From the NCBI GenBank assembly GCA_016649525.1, contig JAENXM010000012.1, positions 1 to 15,213 of the forward strand: a DNA stretch of 15,213 bases, written 5' to 3'. The notes under the pieces were generated by a model. It ran no database searches. It was not told where the DNA came from and was given only the letters and a program-made list of their open reading frames with translations. The position numbers were made by a program, and so were the translations under genes. Within the stretch, counting starts at the first letter, position 1. The number at the start of each line of letters is the position of its first letter. The stretch comes from Actinomycetota bacterium (lineage in GTDB: Bacteria; Actinomycetota; Geothermincolia; Fen-727; Anoxymicrobiaceae). This document shows, in pieces, positions 1-10,888 of the stretch.

Positions 1-25
1 CAATAGAACTTGCGAAGAAAGTTAT

Positions 26-54
26 TTGAATTGACATTGGCCATTTGATATATT
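26..54 (+). promoter_or_regulatory. Candidate sigma-70-type promoter for gcvH
   Basis: A -35-like box TTGAAT (26-31) is separated by 17 bases from a -10-like box TATATT (49-54). Transcription would start near 61, giving a leader of about 22 bases that just covers the ribosome site. A better -35 match, TTGACA, lies at 31-36 but has no good -10 at the right distance. This is a consensus match by eye; the upstream gene context is outside the window. Confidence 0.4.
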
Positions 55-67
55 CCCTTGGGACTAC

Positions 68-75
68 AAGGAGGG
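68..75 (+). promoter_or_regulatory. Ribosome binding site that fixes the gcvH start
   Basis: AAGGAGGG at 68-75 sits 7 bases before the ATG at 83. An in-frame TTG at 77 would be only 1 base from this site, so the ATG is the likely start. Confidence 0.8.
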
Positions 76-82
76 ATTGAAC

Positions 83-469
83 ATGGAGAATTACCCGGAG
101 GATCTCAAGTATCACAAGGGGCATATGTGGGTGCGTGCAGACGGCACCATTGGGATAACCTTTTATGCCCAGGACCAGCTGGGCGAGATAGTTTTCATCG
201 AGGTGCCCGACGCGGGTACCGAAATCGAGGCAGGCGAGCCTTTCGGGGAGATCGAATCGCGTAAGTCGGTCTCGGACCTTTATGCACCGGTGACCGGCAC
301 TATAAAGGAAGTGAATTCCGAGGTAGTCGACGCACCGGAGACCATCAACGAGGATCCCTACGGCAAAGGTTGGGTCGTGATCGTCGACATCGGTGATCCC
401 GGCGAACTAGATAACCTCCTGTCGGCGGCCGAGTACAACGAGCTCGTCGCGGGAGAGGAGAACAAATAG
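83..469 (+). CDS. gcvH: Glycine cleavage system H protein
   Basis: This is a 128-residue lipoyl carrier protein of the glycine cleavage system. It shuttles the aminomethyl group from the P protein (glycine decarboxylase) to the T protein, and is then reoxidised by the L protein, in the cytoplasm. The lipoyl-attachment site is clear: GEIESRKSVSDLYAPV places the acceptor at Lys61, matching the family pattern ESxKxxSDxYAPVxG. The downstream family signature is also present, with NEDPYGKGW near residues 92-100. Length is typical (about 125-130). It is the only plus-strand gene; no gcvT or gcvP is visible, so those genes lie elsewhere or upstream of the window. In Wood-Ljungdahl organisms this system exchanges methylene-tetrahydrofolate with glycine. 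The lipoyl synthase needed for its modification lies at the far end of this window. The start was chosen from the ribosome site at 68-75. Confidence 0.96.
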   Translation: MENYPEDLKYHKGHMWVRADGTIGITFYAQDQLGEIVFIEVPDAGTEIEAGEPFGEIESRKSVSDLYAPVTGTIKEVNSEVVDAPETINEDPYGKGWVVIVDIGDPGELDNLLSAAEYNELVAGEENK

Positions 470-503
470 AACCTATTTCACACCCCTCAAGAACGTGGAC
501 AAC

Positions 504-529
504 AAAAGCGGGCCTTGAGCCCGCTTTTT
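504..529. terminator. Bidirectional rho-independent terminator
   Basis: A 7-bp GC-rich stem, AGCGGGC (507-513) and GCCCGCT (519-525), has a 5-base loop. It is flanked by AAAA on the left and TTTTT on the right, so the A/T tracts extend the stem. On the plus strand it ends with a T run after gcvH. On the minus strand it also ends in TTTTG, so it can stop transcription of the converging zinc-ribbon gene, which ends at 555. Confidence 0.88.
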
Positions 530-554
530 CGCTGTTCATACAGACCTTTTAGAA

Positions 555-1328
555 TTAGAGGTTCTTGTCCTCCTTTAGGTTATTCGCCTCCTCGCTGGCC
601 GATTCCAGCTTCTTGCCAATCTCCATCATGTTACTGGTATATTCCTCTGCCTTGTTCATGTACTCTGTGAAGTCAGTCGTTGTACCGGCCTCAACGGATG
701 AAAGGAACTCACCGGTAAAGTCAATCAGCTCCTCTTCGGCTTTCAGCAACTCCACTCCGGCGTCTATCTCCTCGATCCTTAACGAAGCGTACTTTTTGTA
801 ATCCTCCACACCCTTAAGGCCTTTTATCTTTTCGTACTCACGCTTCGCATCCTCGGCGTCGCTTTCCGCACTGCTGATGTCCGACTTGATCGTTCCCGCC
901 TTCGCGTTATAATCCTGTGAGGATGCTATCGTGCCCGCCGACATCTCGTCGCCCAGCGCCGAGAGCGAGTCGCTTATGTCCGAGCCCTTCTTTTCCACCG
1001 CTTTCAGCATGCCGTCAGCCTTCTTCATGTAGTCCTTTGCCTTGGCTGTGTCGTCACCTTTGAAAACGACAAGAACCAAAACGAGCACGACCGCTACGAC
1101 CACCAGCAGGGCCACAACTCCAATGATTATCCCTATCATTGTTTTTTTGGATTTTGGCTTTGGCCCGGGAACTACCGGCGGTGGCGTCGTCCCCGGTGGA
1201 GCGGCAGGGGGTGGCGTCGTCCCCGGTGGGGCGGCCGGTGGTGGAGCCGCTCCTGATATCTGGGCCCCGCATTCCGTGCAGAACACGCTTCCGTCGGGGA
1301 TCTCCTTCCCACATTCCGTACAGAACAT
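555..1328 (-). CDS. Zinc-ribbon, proline-linker, single-pass membrane protein of unknown function
   Basis: This 257-residue protein has a clear modular layout but no function I recognise. Residues 1-22 are a small zinc ribbon with two CTEC knuckles (Cys3, Cys6, Cys17, Cys20). Residues 27-58 are a Pro/Thr-rich linker containing an exact ten-residue tandem duplication, PAAPPGTTPP (31-40 and 41-50). Residues 64-89 form one strongly hydrophobic membrane helix preceded by a KPKSKK basic patch, so the ribbon should face the cytoplasm. Residues 94-257 are charged, Ala/Glu/Lys-rich and helical, likely coiled coil outside the membrane. The start is supported by AAAAGGAGGT at 1333-1342. It is the last gene of the minus-strand run, 34 bases after gatB, and ends at the shared terminator. 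Similar architectures (zinc ribbon plus membrane helix) are common in Gram-positive bacteria, mostly as uncharacterised or envelope-sensing proteins. Any envelope or sensing role here is a guess. Confidence 0.8.
   Translation of the reverse strand: MFCTECGKEIPDGSVFCTECGAQISGAAPPPAAPPGTTPPPAAPPGTTPPPVVPGPKPKSKKTMIGIIIGVVALLVVVAVVLVLVLVVFKGDDTAKAKDYMKKADGMLKAVEKKGSDISDSLSALGDEMSAGTIASSQDYNAKAGTIKSDISSAESDAEDAKREYEKIKGLKGVEDYKKYASLRIEEIDAGVELLKAEEELIDFTGEFLSSVEAGTTTDFTEYMNKAEEYTSNMMEIGKKLESASEEANNLKEDKNL
1179..1238. repeat. Two tandem 30-bp units in the proline linker
   Basis: Units 1179-1208 and 1209-1238 share 27 of 30 bases and encode the same ten residues (PAAPPGTTPP) in the minus-strand zinc-ribbon gene. 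In-frame unit length means copy number can change without a frameshift, altering only the length of the linker between ribbon and membrane helix. Confidence 0.9.
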
Positions 1329-1362
1329 CGCTACCTCCTTTTCGTGCGTTTTATATCCAAGT

Positions 1363-2811
1363 CTATTCTCTTCCGATCAGTTTCTGCTTCAGCAGGCGGG
1401 ACGCGACCTCCGGGTTCGCCTTCCCGCGGGTCTTCTTCATCACCTGGCCCATCATGAACTTGAGCGCCTGCTCCTTTCCTGTTCGCATGTCATCGGCCGC
1501 GCCCGGGTTCTCGGCTATGACCTCGTCGACGACCACCTCGAGTTCATGAGCATCAGCTATCTGTGAAAGACCCTTCTCGTCGACTATCCGCTGCGGCCCT
1601 TTACCGGTCTCAAAGGCTTCTCTAAGGACTTCTTTGGCCATCTTGCCCGATATCACCTTCTGGTTAACCAGGGCCACCAGCTCACCGAGCCCCCTGGGCG
1701 CTACGGGGCAGTGCTGTATCGGCACCACGGCCTCCCTGAGCATCGCGGAGAGGTCCCCCGCGATCCACTTCGCGAGCTCCTCCGGGCCCTGTCCCGTCTC
1801 CACCGCTCTCTCGAAGTAGTCGGCGAGCGCCTTTTCGCCGGTCAGCATGGAAGCGATATCCCTCGCGAGCCCGAACTGCTCCATGAACCGGTGGAACCGC
1901 GCCTGCGGTAGTTCGGGTAAGTTCTCCCTCAATCTATCGACCCACTCGGGGTCGGGCTCTATCGGAACGAGGTCCGGCTCGGGGAAGTAGCGGTAATCGA
2001 AAGCCTCCTCCTTGCTTCGGAGGGGGTGAGTCTTTCCCTCTGCGTCATCCCAGTGGCGGGTCTCCTGGATCAGCCCCCCGCCTTGCTCCAGTGCGAAGCG
2101 CTGGCGCTCCTCCTCGTACGAGAGAGCCCGGAACAGCGACCTGAACGAGTTCATGTTCTTTATCTCGACCTTTGTGCCGAGCTTGCCGTCCACGGCGACC
2201 GAGATATTCGCGTCACAGCGAAGCGACCCCTCCTCCATCTTGCAGTCGCTTATCCCGAGGTACTCTAGCGTCGCGCGCAGGAGCTGCATGAAAGCGCGCG
2301 CCTCCTCCGCGCTCCTGATGTCCGGCTCTGTGACTATCTCAGCGAGCGGGATGCCGGCGCGGTTGAAATCCTCGAGGCTGTACTCCGCGCCGTGGATGCG
2401 GCCGCTCTCACCGATGTGGATGCTCTTCCCGGTGTCCTCCTCGATGTGCACTCTCGTTATACCGACTTTTCGGACATAATCATTCATGTCGGCATCGAGG
2501 TGACCGTCCGTGCTCAAGGGTATGTCGTACTGGGATATCTGGAAGTTCTTGGGCATATCGGGGTAGAAGTAGTTCTTCCTGTGAAAGACTGACCTGGGCG
2601 TGATCTCGCAGTTGAGCGCAAGCGCGAGCATCATGGTGTATTCGATGGCCTTCATATTGGTAACGGGGAGCGAACCGGGGTGCCCTAGGCATACCGGGCA
2701 TGTCTTCGTGTTGGGCCCGCCGCCGAAAGAGGCGGAGCAGCCGCAGAACATCTTCGACTCGGTCGAGAGCTCCGCGTGTATCTCGAGCCCTATGATCGTC
2801 TCGTACTCCAT
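1363..2811 (-). CDS. gatB: Aspartyl/glutamyl-tRNA(Asn/Gln) amidotransferase subunit B
   Basis: GatB (482 residues) is the tRNA-binding kinase subunit of GatCAB. It activates Glu-tRNA(Gln) or Asp-tRNA(Asn) with ATP so that ammonia from GatA can convert it to the amide. The N-terminal cradle shows the family start YETIIGLEIHAEL. Four cysteines follow (Cys23, Cys25, Cys38, Cys41, in FCGC and CPVC), forming the zinc-site type found in many but not all GatB proteins. Further signatures include HIEEDTGKS, DFNRAGIPLAEIVTEPD and KIEIKNMNS-like KVEIKNMNS. The C-terminal part is the helical YqeY-like tail domain. Length is normal. It lies 27 bases after gatA, completing the gatC-gatA-gatB order. The ATG at 2811 is the start; the ribosome site before it is weak. 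Confidence 0.97.
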   Translation of the reverse strand: MEYETIIGLEIHAELSTESKMFCGCSASFGGGPNTKTCPVCLGHPGSLPVTNMKAIEYTMMLALALNCEITPRSVFHRKNYFYPDMPKNFQISQYDIPLSTDGHLDADMNDYVRKVGITRVHIEEDTGKSIHIGESGRIHGAEYSLEDFNRAGIPLAEIVTEPDIRSAEEARAFMQLLRATLEYLGISDCKMEEGSLRCDANISVAVDGKLGTKVEIKNMNSFRSLFRALSYEEERQRFALEQGGGLIQETRHWDDAEGKTHPLRSKEEAFDYRYFPEPDLVPIEPDPEWVDRLRENLPELPQARFHRFMEQFGLARDIASMLTGEKALADYFERAVETGQGPEELAKWIAGDLSAMLREAVVPIQHCPVAPRGLGELVALVNQKVISGKMAKEVLREAFETGKGPQRIVDEKGLSQIADAHELEVVVDEVIAENPGAADDMRTGKEQALKFMMGQVMKKTRGKANPEVASRLLKQKLIGRE

Positions 2812-2838
2812 CGGTCGACTATCCCTTCCACTTCTATG

Positions 2839-4296
2839 CTACAGTTCCGGCCGGGCGTCGAATCCTATGGCCTGCTCGAGCGCGTACGCTACGTTCAAGA
2901 CCTTTGGCTCCTCGAGGGGAGGTCCCATTACCTGGAAACCCACGGGCAGGCCGTCCGATAGGCCGCACGGCAGCGAGAGCGCGGGTATCCCCGCGAGGTT
3001 GACCGGTATCGTGCATATGTCCGATAGGTACATCGTCAGAGGGTCATCGACCTTCTCCCCCAGCTTGAAGGCGGTCGAGGGAGAGGTCGGTGAAACCAGT
3101 ACGTCATACTCGTCCCACGCGCGGCCGAAGTCCCTCACTATCAACGTCCTAATCTTCTGAGCCTGCGCGTAGTAGGCGTCGTAGTAGCCAGCCGAGAGCG
3201 CGTAAGTACCGAGCATTATCCGGCGCTTCACCTCGCCGCCGAAGCCCTCGGCCCGCGTCCTGTCGTACATCTCCCAGACGTCCTCGCTCTCCCCCGGAGC
3301 CCGGTAGCCGTACCGCACGCCGTCGAAACGCGCCAGGTTGCTCGAAGCCTCTGCCGGGGCGATGATGTAATAAGCCGAGAGTCCGTGGGCGAAACTGGGA
3401 AGGGATACCTCTTCGCAGGCGACCCCCAGTTTCTCGAGGAGCGAAACGGTCTCGCCGAATCGCTCTCTCACCCCCGTATCGATCCCTTCGCTCGAGAGCT
3501 CGCGGACCACTCCCGCCTTGAGTCCCTTCACCTCGCCGGTAAGGGCACCCACGTAGTCGGGAAGCTCGCCTGGGATCGAGGTGGAGTCCATCGGGTCGTA
3601 GCCCGCGATGACACCCAGGAGCGCGGCACAGTCTCTCACCGTCCTCGTCATCGGCCCGACCTGGTCGAGGGATGACGCGAATGCGACAAGCCCGTACCTG
3701 GATACGAGGCCATAAGTTGGTTTGAGACCGACTATGCCGCAGAGGGCGGCGGGCTGCCTTATGCTGCCCCCCGTGTCGGAGCCTAGAGCCCAGGGAGCCT
3801 CCCCCGCCGCTACCGCGGCGGCGGAGCCCCCGCTCGAGCCGCCCGGCACCCTTTCGAGGTCCCAGGGGTTCATGGTCGGCCCGAAGTAGGAGTTCTCGGT
3901 GGATGAGCCCATCGCGAACTCGTCCATGTTAGCCTTTCCGAGCATCACGGTCCCCGCCCGCCCGATCCTTTCTACCACGGTGGCATCGTAAACGGGGACG
4001 AATCCCTCGAGCATCTTCGAGCCGCATGTCGTCGGGAAACCCCTGGTGGTGAGCACGTCCTTGACGGCTATCGGCACGCCTCCGAAAACCCCCGCTTCGA
4101 CGCCGTCGGCGAGCTCCATGTCGACCTCCTTCGCCCGCGAGAGAGCGAGCTCAGCCGCGACATTTATGTAAGCCTTCACCTTCTTCTCGACCTTATCGAT
4201 GCGCTCGAGGAAGACCCGCGTCACCTCAAGGGCTGAGATCTCGCGGCCCTTGATCAGCCCCGCTATCGAAAGGGCGTCCTTTTCGATGATTTTCAC
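2839..4296 (-). CDS. gatA: Aspartyl/glutamyl-tRNA(Asn/Gln) amidotransferase subunit A
   Basis: GatA (485 residues) is the glutamine-hydrolysing amidase of GatCAB and passes ammonia to GatB. The amidase-signature triad is intact: Lys79 in AVKD, cis-Ser154 in PGGSSGGSA and nucleophile Ser178 in [12 protein letters not shown]. These are the same numbers I recall for Staphylococcus aureus GatA, so both start and length look right. The start codon is GTG (4294-4296). A GGAGGG stretch lies just upstream, and the ATG that overlaps it out of frame at 4296-4298 runs straight into a stop. It follows gatC by 12 bases. Presence of the full CAB set implies that tRNA(Gln) and/or tRNA(Asn) is charged by the indirect route in this organism. 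Confidence 0.97.
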   Translation of the reverse strand: MKIIEKDALSIAGLIKGREISALEVTRVFLERIDKVEKKVKAYINVAAELALSRAKEVDMELADGVEAGVFGGVPIAVKDVLTTRGFPTTCGSKMLEGFVPVYDATVVERIGRAGTVMLGKANMDEFAMGSSTENSYFGPTMNPWDLERVPGGSSGGSAAAVAAGEAPWALGSDTGGSIRQPAALCGIVGLKPTYGLVSRYGLVAFASSLDQVGPMTRTVRDCAALLGVIAGYDPMDSTSIPGELPDYVGALTGEVKGLKAGVVRELSSEGIDTGVRERFGETVSLLEKLGVACEEVSLPSFAHGLSAYYIIAPAEASSNLARFDGVRYGYRAPGESEDVWEMYDRTRAEGFGGEVKRRIMLGTYALSAGYYDAYYAQAQKIRTLIVRDFGRAWDEYDVLVSPTSPSTAFKLGEKVDDPLTMYLSDICTIPVNLAGIPALSLPCGLSDGLPVGFQVMGPPLEEPKVLNVAYALEQAIGFDARPEL

Positions 4297-4308
4297 ATTC
4301 CCTCCGGC

Positions 4309-4593
4309 CTAGATGATGCGGGGTACCTTGAACGCCCCCTCTACCGCCCAGGCCGCACTGCCGGTAGCCTCTTTGACAGAAAGGGATGGTCTCAAGCTGT
4401 CCTCCCGGAAAACGTTGCGCAGAGGCAGGGTGTGGCTCGTCGGGGGGACGTCGGAGGTATCGACCTCCGATATCTTCCTCGCGTGCTCCAGGACGTCGGA
4501 CAGCTGGCGCCTGTATGTCTCTTTCTCCTCTTCGGTGAGCTTCAGCCTCGCCAGCCTGGCCACATGCTCTACGTCCTCGATTGAGATCGCCAT
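4309..4593 (-). CDS. gatC: Aspartyl/glutamyl-tRNA(Asn/Gln) amidotransferase subunit C
   Basis: GatC (94 residues) is the small subunit that wraps around GatA and stabilises the A-B interface. The family pattern is clear: an N-terminal helix, IEDVEHVARLARLKLTEEE, a linker with DTSDVPPTSH, then LRxDxLRPSL-like FREDSLRPSL and a C-terminal tail ending VPRII. The start at 4593 is backed by GGGAGGT inside the last codons of the upstream ligase gene, whose stop lies 8 bases before this ATG. The two genes are therefore likely translationally coupled. Confidence 0.95.
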   Translation of the reverse strand: MAISIEDVEHVARLARLKLTEEEKETYRRQLSDVLEHARKISEVDTSDVPPTSHTLPLRNVFREDSLRPSLSVKEATGSAAWAVEGAFKVPRII

Positions 4594-4601
4594 CGCTTTT
4601 A

Positions 4602-7296
<2,695 letters not shown>

Positions 7297-7317
7297 GACC
7301 CATCCCTTCCCTAAGGA

Positions 7318-8043
7318 TCAAGCTACTTCGATTCTCCCCCACACTCCGACGGACCCGCCGGCGATCACGACCACTCCAAGCACTTCTTCGTATTCCCTTG
7401 CCAGCTCCAGCGCGCCGGGGATATCCTCCTGCGACACGACCCTGTTCCCGATCGCTGTCACCGCGGCATCCGCTAGCGTGGCGGTCGGCGAGAGGACTGT
7501 TACGGCCTCGGCCTCTCCCAGCGAGACCGAAGGCCCGACTGTGGCGCTGGAAGTGCAGAGACCGATGCCCTCGGGCTTGTCCTCGATCATTATATCCACA
7601 GCCTGTGACCCTTCGCCCGCGAAGATCCTCGCTTTCCTGCGCTTGCCACCGGACAGGAAGATATCTCCCCCGTTCTCCACTATCACCTCGCGGGAATGCT
7701 CCATAAGTTTTTGACCCACATACTGGGCCACAGCGCCCGCGACCGATGCCATGGGCCCCACATTAAAGGTTTCGGAGGCTGCGGCCATTTCCTTTACTAT
7801 GTCCGGAGCGCCGCTCGAGGCCGGGAGGGGCCCAAAGCTCGTGCCGAACTCCGGATGAGACCCCAGGTACTCTTCCAGGTCAGACCTGCATGCCGCAAGA
7901 GACTCGGCCGCCTGTCTCTTGAGGTCTCTCTCCGTGCAGACATAGAGGTCGCTCTCGTCCTGGACCACGCGGTAACATTCGAGCCCCGCAGGTTCGATGA
8001 CGGAGCGGTATCCTCTTTCGACGTGCCTGCCTCCTGATTTCAT
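7318..8043 (-). CDS. UPF0280 family protein (ApbE-like fold, COG2122)
   Basis: This 241-residue protein belongs to the UPF0280/COG2122 family, related in fold to ApbE flavin transferases. Recognisable family segments are ETFNVGPMASVAGAVAQYVG (about 91-110), the ENGGDIFL stretch (123-130), a GLCTSSATVGPSVSLGEA segment and TATLADAAVTAIGNRV. From memory, a Methanosarcina homologue (MA1715) was linked to sulfide assimilation and sulfur transfer; whether that applies here is unknown, and no sulfur-transfer gene is next to it. The ATG at 8041-8043 was preferred over a GTG two codons earlier because GGGAG lies 9 bases before the ATG but only 3 before the GTG. It is separated from fdhA by the inverted repeat at 8093-8173. 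It is followed 21 bases later by lepB, so it may open the second transcription unit. Confidence 0.85.
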   Translation of the reverse strand: MKSGGRHVERGYRSVIEPAGLECYRVVQDESDLYVCTERDLKRQAAESLAACRSDLEEYLGSHPEFGTSFGPLPASSGAPDIVKEMAAASETFNVGPMASVAGAVAQYVGQKLMEHSREVIVENGGDIFLSGGKRRKARIFAGEGSQAVDIMIEDKPEGIGLCTSSATVGPSVSLGEAEAVTVLSPTATLADAAVTAIGNRVVSQEDIPGALELAREYEEVLGVVVIAGGSVGVWGRIEVA

Positions 8044-8092
8044 TTGCACATTCTCCCGTCATGAACCGACACGAAAAGTGTAGCGCAAACGA

Positions 8093-8173
8093 TGGGGTCA
8101 GGTCTTGATTCTTGTTTTTGAATTGCACGCCAGGCCTTAACCGTTAGAAGTCAAGAATCAAGACCTGACCCCA
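8093..8173. repeat. REP-like perfect 22-bp inverted repeat overlapping the fdhA stop
   Basis: The arm 8093-8114 begins TGGGGTCAGGTC. The arm 8152-8173 is its exact reverse complement, ending GACCTGACCCCA, with a 37-base spacer. GGGGTCAGGTCTTGA-type palindromes recur in environmental bacterial genomes, often near Y1 (RAYT-type) transposase genes, so this is likely a non-autonomous REP/BIME-like element. No transposase gene is in the window. The right arm supplies the last codons (GVRS) and the TGA stop of fdhA. As RNA, the 22-bp stem would be very stable and could protect or attenuate the transcript between fdhA and the UPF0280 gene. There is no T run after it, so it is not a standard terminator. 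Confidence 0.88.
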
Positions 8174-10866
8174 CGCTTCTTCTTGACCCTGACTGCGCTT
8201 ACCTTGAACTCGGGAATCTTGCACACCGGGTCCAGGGCGACGCTGGTCAGCACGTTGGCGGGCGATTCAGCATAGTGGAACGGGAGGAAAACTACTCCCG
8301 GGTTCATCCGCTCCGTCACGCGGGCCGCGACCTGGACCTTACCCCGCCTTGTGGAAAGCTCTACCAGGTCTCCGTCGCCTATGCCGTACTTCTCGGCATC
8401 CTCGTGACTGAACTCCGCCTCTGCCCTCGGAGCCAGGTGTTCAAGCGGCGCGCACCTTCTCGTCATCGAGCCTGTGTGAAAATGGGTCAGTATCCTTCCC
8501 GTTGTGAGTGTGAGCGGATACTGCTTGTCGGCTTTCTCCGCGGGTTCCCTGAACTCGACAGGTATGAACCGTCCCTTGCCCCGCGTGAACTCGCAAACGT
8601 GCAGGACAGGCGTTCCGGGATGGCCTATCTCGGGGCACGGCCACTGGATCCCGCATGCGTCGAGCGTCTCCCAGGGCATGCCCGCATAGCTTCCGGTTAC
8701 CGCGCTTATCTCCTTGTTTATGTCTGATATGTCTCTATGCTTCATCGGGTAGCCCATGTTCTTGGCTATGTCGCGTATGATCCTCCAGTCTTCCCGCGCC
8801 TGGCCTGGCGCCTCTACCGCCTTCTGGACCCGCTGCACCCGGCGCTCGGTATTCGTGAAGGTACCGTTCTTCTCCGCGAACGTCACGCCGGGAAGCACCA
8901 CGTCGGCGAGCTCGGCAGTCTCAGTCATGAAGATATCCTGCACGACTAGGAACTCGAGCTTCTTGAACGCGGCCCTGGCGTGCTTGAGGTCGGGATCGGA
9001 GACCATCGGGTTCTCGCCCATCACGTACATCGCTCTTATCTCGCCCCGGGAAGCCGCCCCGACCATCTCCGTCGTCTTGAGGCCCGGCATATCGGGAAGC
9101 GAGACACCCCAGGCATACTCCATCCTTCGCCTGGCGTCCTCGTTGTCGACCCTCTGGTAACCGCTGTAGACCTCCGGAAGGGCTCCCATGTCGCAGGCGC
9201 CCTGGACGTTGTTCTGGCCTCTCAAAGGGTTGACCCCGCCTCCGGGAATACCCAGGAAGCCACAGAGCATCGCCAGGTCGGCTACCGCCATCACGTTATC
9301 CGTGCCCGTGATGTGCTGCGTGATACCCATGGCATAAAGGATGTTCGCCTTCTCAGCGCCCGCGTACAGCTCGGCCGCCTTCTTCAGCTTCGCGGCCGGA
9401 ACGCCGGATATCTTCTCGACGTACTCGGGGGTGTACTTCTCCACCGCCTTCTTGAGCTCTTCGAAGCCTTCGGTGCGTTCCTTGACGAACCGTCTGTCGT
9501 AGACCCCTTTCTTTATTATCCAGCTCATCATCCCGTTCAGGACCGCGACGTCCGTACCGGGCCTCTGGTTGAGGACGATATCCGCGAACTGAGTCATCAT
9601 GATGTTGCGGGGGTCGATGACGATAACCCGGGTCCTGCCGGCTTTGACCGACTTTATTACCTCCATGCTGATTATGGGATGGGCCTCAGTCGTGTTCGAG
9701 CCGATGATAACGGTGACGTCAGCTTTCCCTATATCCTCGATGGAGTTGGTCATCGCACCGGAGCCGAACGTGGCCGCCAGACCGGCGACCGTGGGGCTGT
9801 GTCACAAACGGGCGCAGTGGTCGACGTTGTTGGTGCCGACAACCGCGCGCATGAACTTCTGGAAGAGGTAGTTCTCCTCGTTGGTGCATCGGGCGCTCGC
9901 GAGGCCGCACACCGCGTCGGGGCCGTTCTCCTTGACTATCTCGGTGAGCCGCTCCGCCACGGTCGATATCGCCTTCTCCCAGGTCGCTTTGCGTAGCTTT
10001 CCGTCCTTCCCCCTTATCATGGGGTACTTGAGGCGTTCTGAAGAGCTTATGTACTGCCAGCCGAACCTTCCCTTTATGCAGAGGTTGCCGCGGTTCACGC
10101 CCTTGTCCACTGGCGCGGTGACGTTTACCACCTCGTTGTCGCGTGTCCAGAGCGTGAGCGTGCACCCGACCCCGCAGTAAGGGCAGACCGTGTCTGTCTG
10201 CTTTAGCTCCCATGGCCTGCCTTTTCCCTTTGAGAGCTTCGATGTCAGCGCCCCGACCGGGCAGGTCGATACGCACTGCCCGCAGAACAGGCAGGGGCTC
10301 TCCTCGAGCGGATGATCGTACGGCGTGCTCACTATGGAGTCGAAGCCGCGCGCCACGAACCCGTAGACGCCCGCCCCTACCACTTCCTCGCAGATCCGCA
10401 CGCACCTGCCGCAGAGGATGCACTTGTCGAGGTCGCGCTCTATGAGCGGGTTGTCGTCCAGCAGATGGTAGCTGTGCGTCTCTCCCTTGAAAGATGATTC
10501 CTTGACACCGTAGTTGTACGCGAGGTCCTGCAGCCTGCACGAGCCTGCCGATTCGCAGGTCATGCAGTCGACGGGGTGATCGGAGAGTAACAGCTCGATC
10601 ACGGTGCGCCTTATCGAGTTTATGCGCTTGTTCTCGGTACGTACCACCATGTCGGGGGTTATCTCGGCATGGCAGGCGGGCATTAGCGCGCGTGCCCCCT
10701 CGACCTCGACCAGGCAGAGCCTGCATGCTCCGTAGGGCGCCATCCTGGGGTCGTAGCATAGGGTGGGGATCCAGATGCCGTTCTCCTCGGCGACCTCCAG
10801 GATGGTCTGGCCGCGCCGGCCCGAACACCGTTTGCCGTCGATCGTTACCCTCAACTCCTCGGGCAT
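8158..10866 (-). CDS. fdhA: Selenocysteine-containing formate dehydrogenase, catalytic subunit
   Basis: This is one 902-residue gene read through an in-frame TGA (9802-9804) as selenocysteine 355, in HCARL-U-HSPTVAG, the catalytic motif of formate dehydrogenases. It reversibly oxidises formate to CO2 at a Mo- or W-bis-pterin site. Domains in order: a NuoG-like [2Fe-2S] domain (Cys37, 48, 51, 65); a His/Cys3 cluster (His97, Cys101, 104, 110); two [4Fe-4S] clusters (Cys149/152/155/159 and Cys192/195/198/202); the molybdopterin-domain [4Fe-4S] (Cys228, 231, 235, 263); the pterin-binding core; and a C-terminal pterin dinucleotide-binding domain (from about residue 780, LTTGRILTHFHTGSMTRR). No signal peptide is present, so it is cytoplasmic. 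The long N-terminal iron-sulfur arm is typical of NAD(P)-linked or bifurcating enzymes, and the NuoF- and NuoE-like subunits sit directly upstream (22-base gap). The ATG start has GAGGGGG before it. The last four residues come from the inserted repeat. Confidence 0.96.
9772..9804 (-). promoter_or_regulatory. Selenocysteine codon plus bacterial SECIS hairpin
   Basis: On the minus strand UGA (9804-9802) is followed by an 11-base spacer and then a hairpin at 9790-9772. The stem is GGUCGCC pairing with GGCGGCC (7 bp, one U-G pair) around the loop GGUCU. The 11-base spacing and the GGUCU at the apex match what I recall of the Escherichia coli fdhF SECIS, the site bound by SelB. The protein reads on in frame with conserved formate dehydrogenase sequence on both sides, ruling out a real stop. 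Confidence 0.93.
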
Positions 10867-10888
10867 TACTTCCCCCTCAAGCTTTTCT

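Noticed and set aside
3..29. Tail of an upstream plus-strand gene, ending in IELAKKVI then TGA
   Set aside because: The eight visible codons look protein-like but are too few to support a gene. The stop also overlaps the candidate -35 box at 26-31.
8077..8082. Possible -10 box (TACACT on the minus strand) for a promoter ahead of the UPF0280 gene
   Set aside because: No acceptable -35 box lies 16-18 bases upstream; that stretch falls in the inverted repeat. A promoter here is plausible by layout only.
8137..8160. Possible second selenocysteine at the terminal TGA of fdhA, since a hairpin-forming repeat follows
   Set aside because: The TGA lies inside the 22-bp stem, not upstream of a short SECIS-like hairpin. 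Read-through would add only about seven residues before a TAA.
8093..8173. Inverted repeat as a rho-independent terminator
   Set aside because: The 37-base spacer is long for a terminator loop and no T run follows the stem on the minus strand.
9719..9804. Two separate genes, or a frameshifted pseudogene, at the fdhA break
   Set aside because: The frame does not change across the TGA, conserved formate dehydrogenase sequence continues on both sides, and a matching SECIS hairpin follows. The ATG at 9753 is internal to a conserved segment and is not a real start.
8980..9996. 338-codon plus-strand open frame opposite fdhA
   Set aside because: Same type of antisense shadow. It crosses the selenocysteine site and has no family resemblance.
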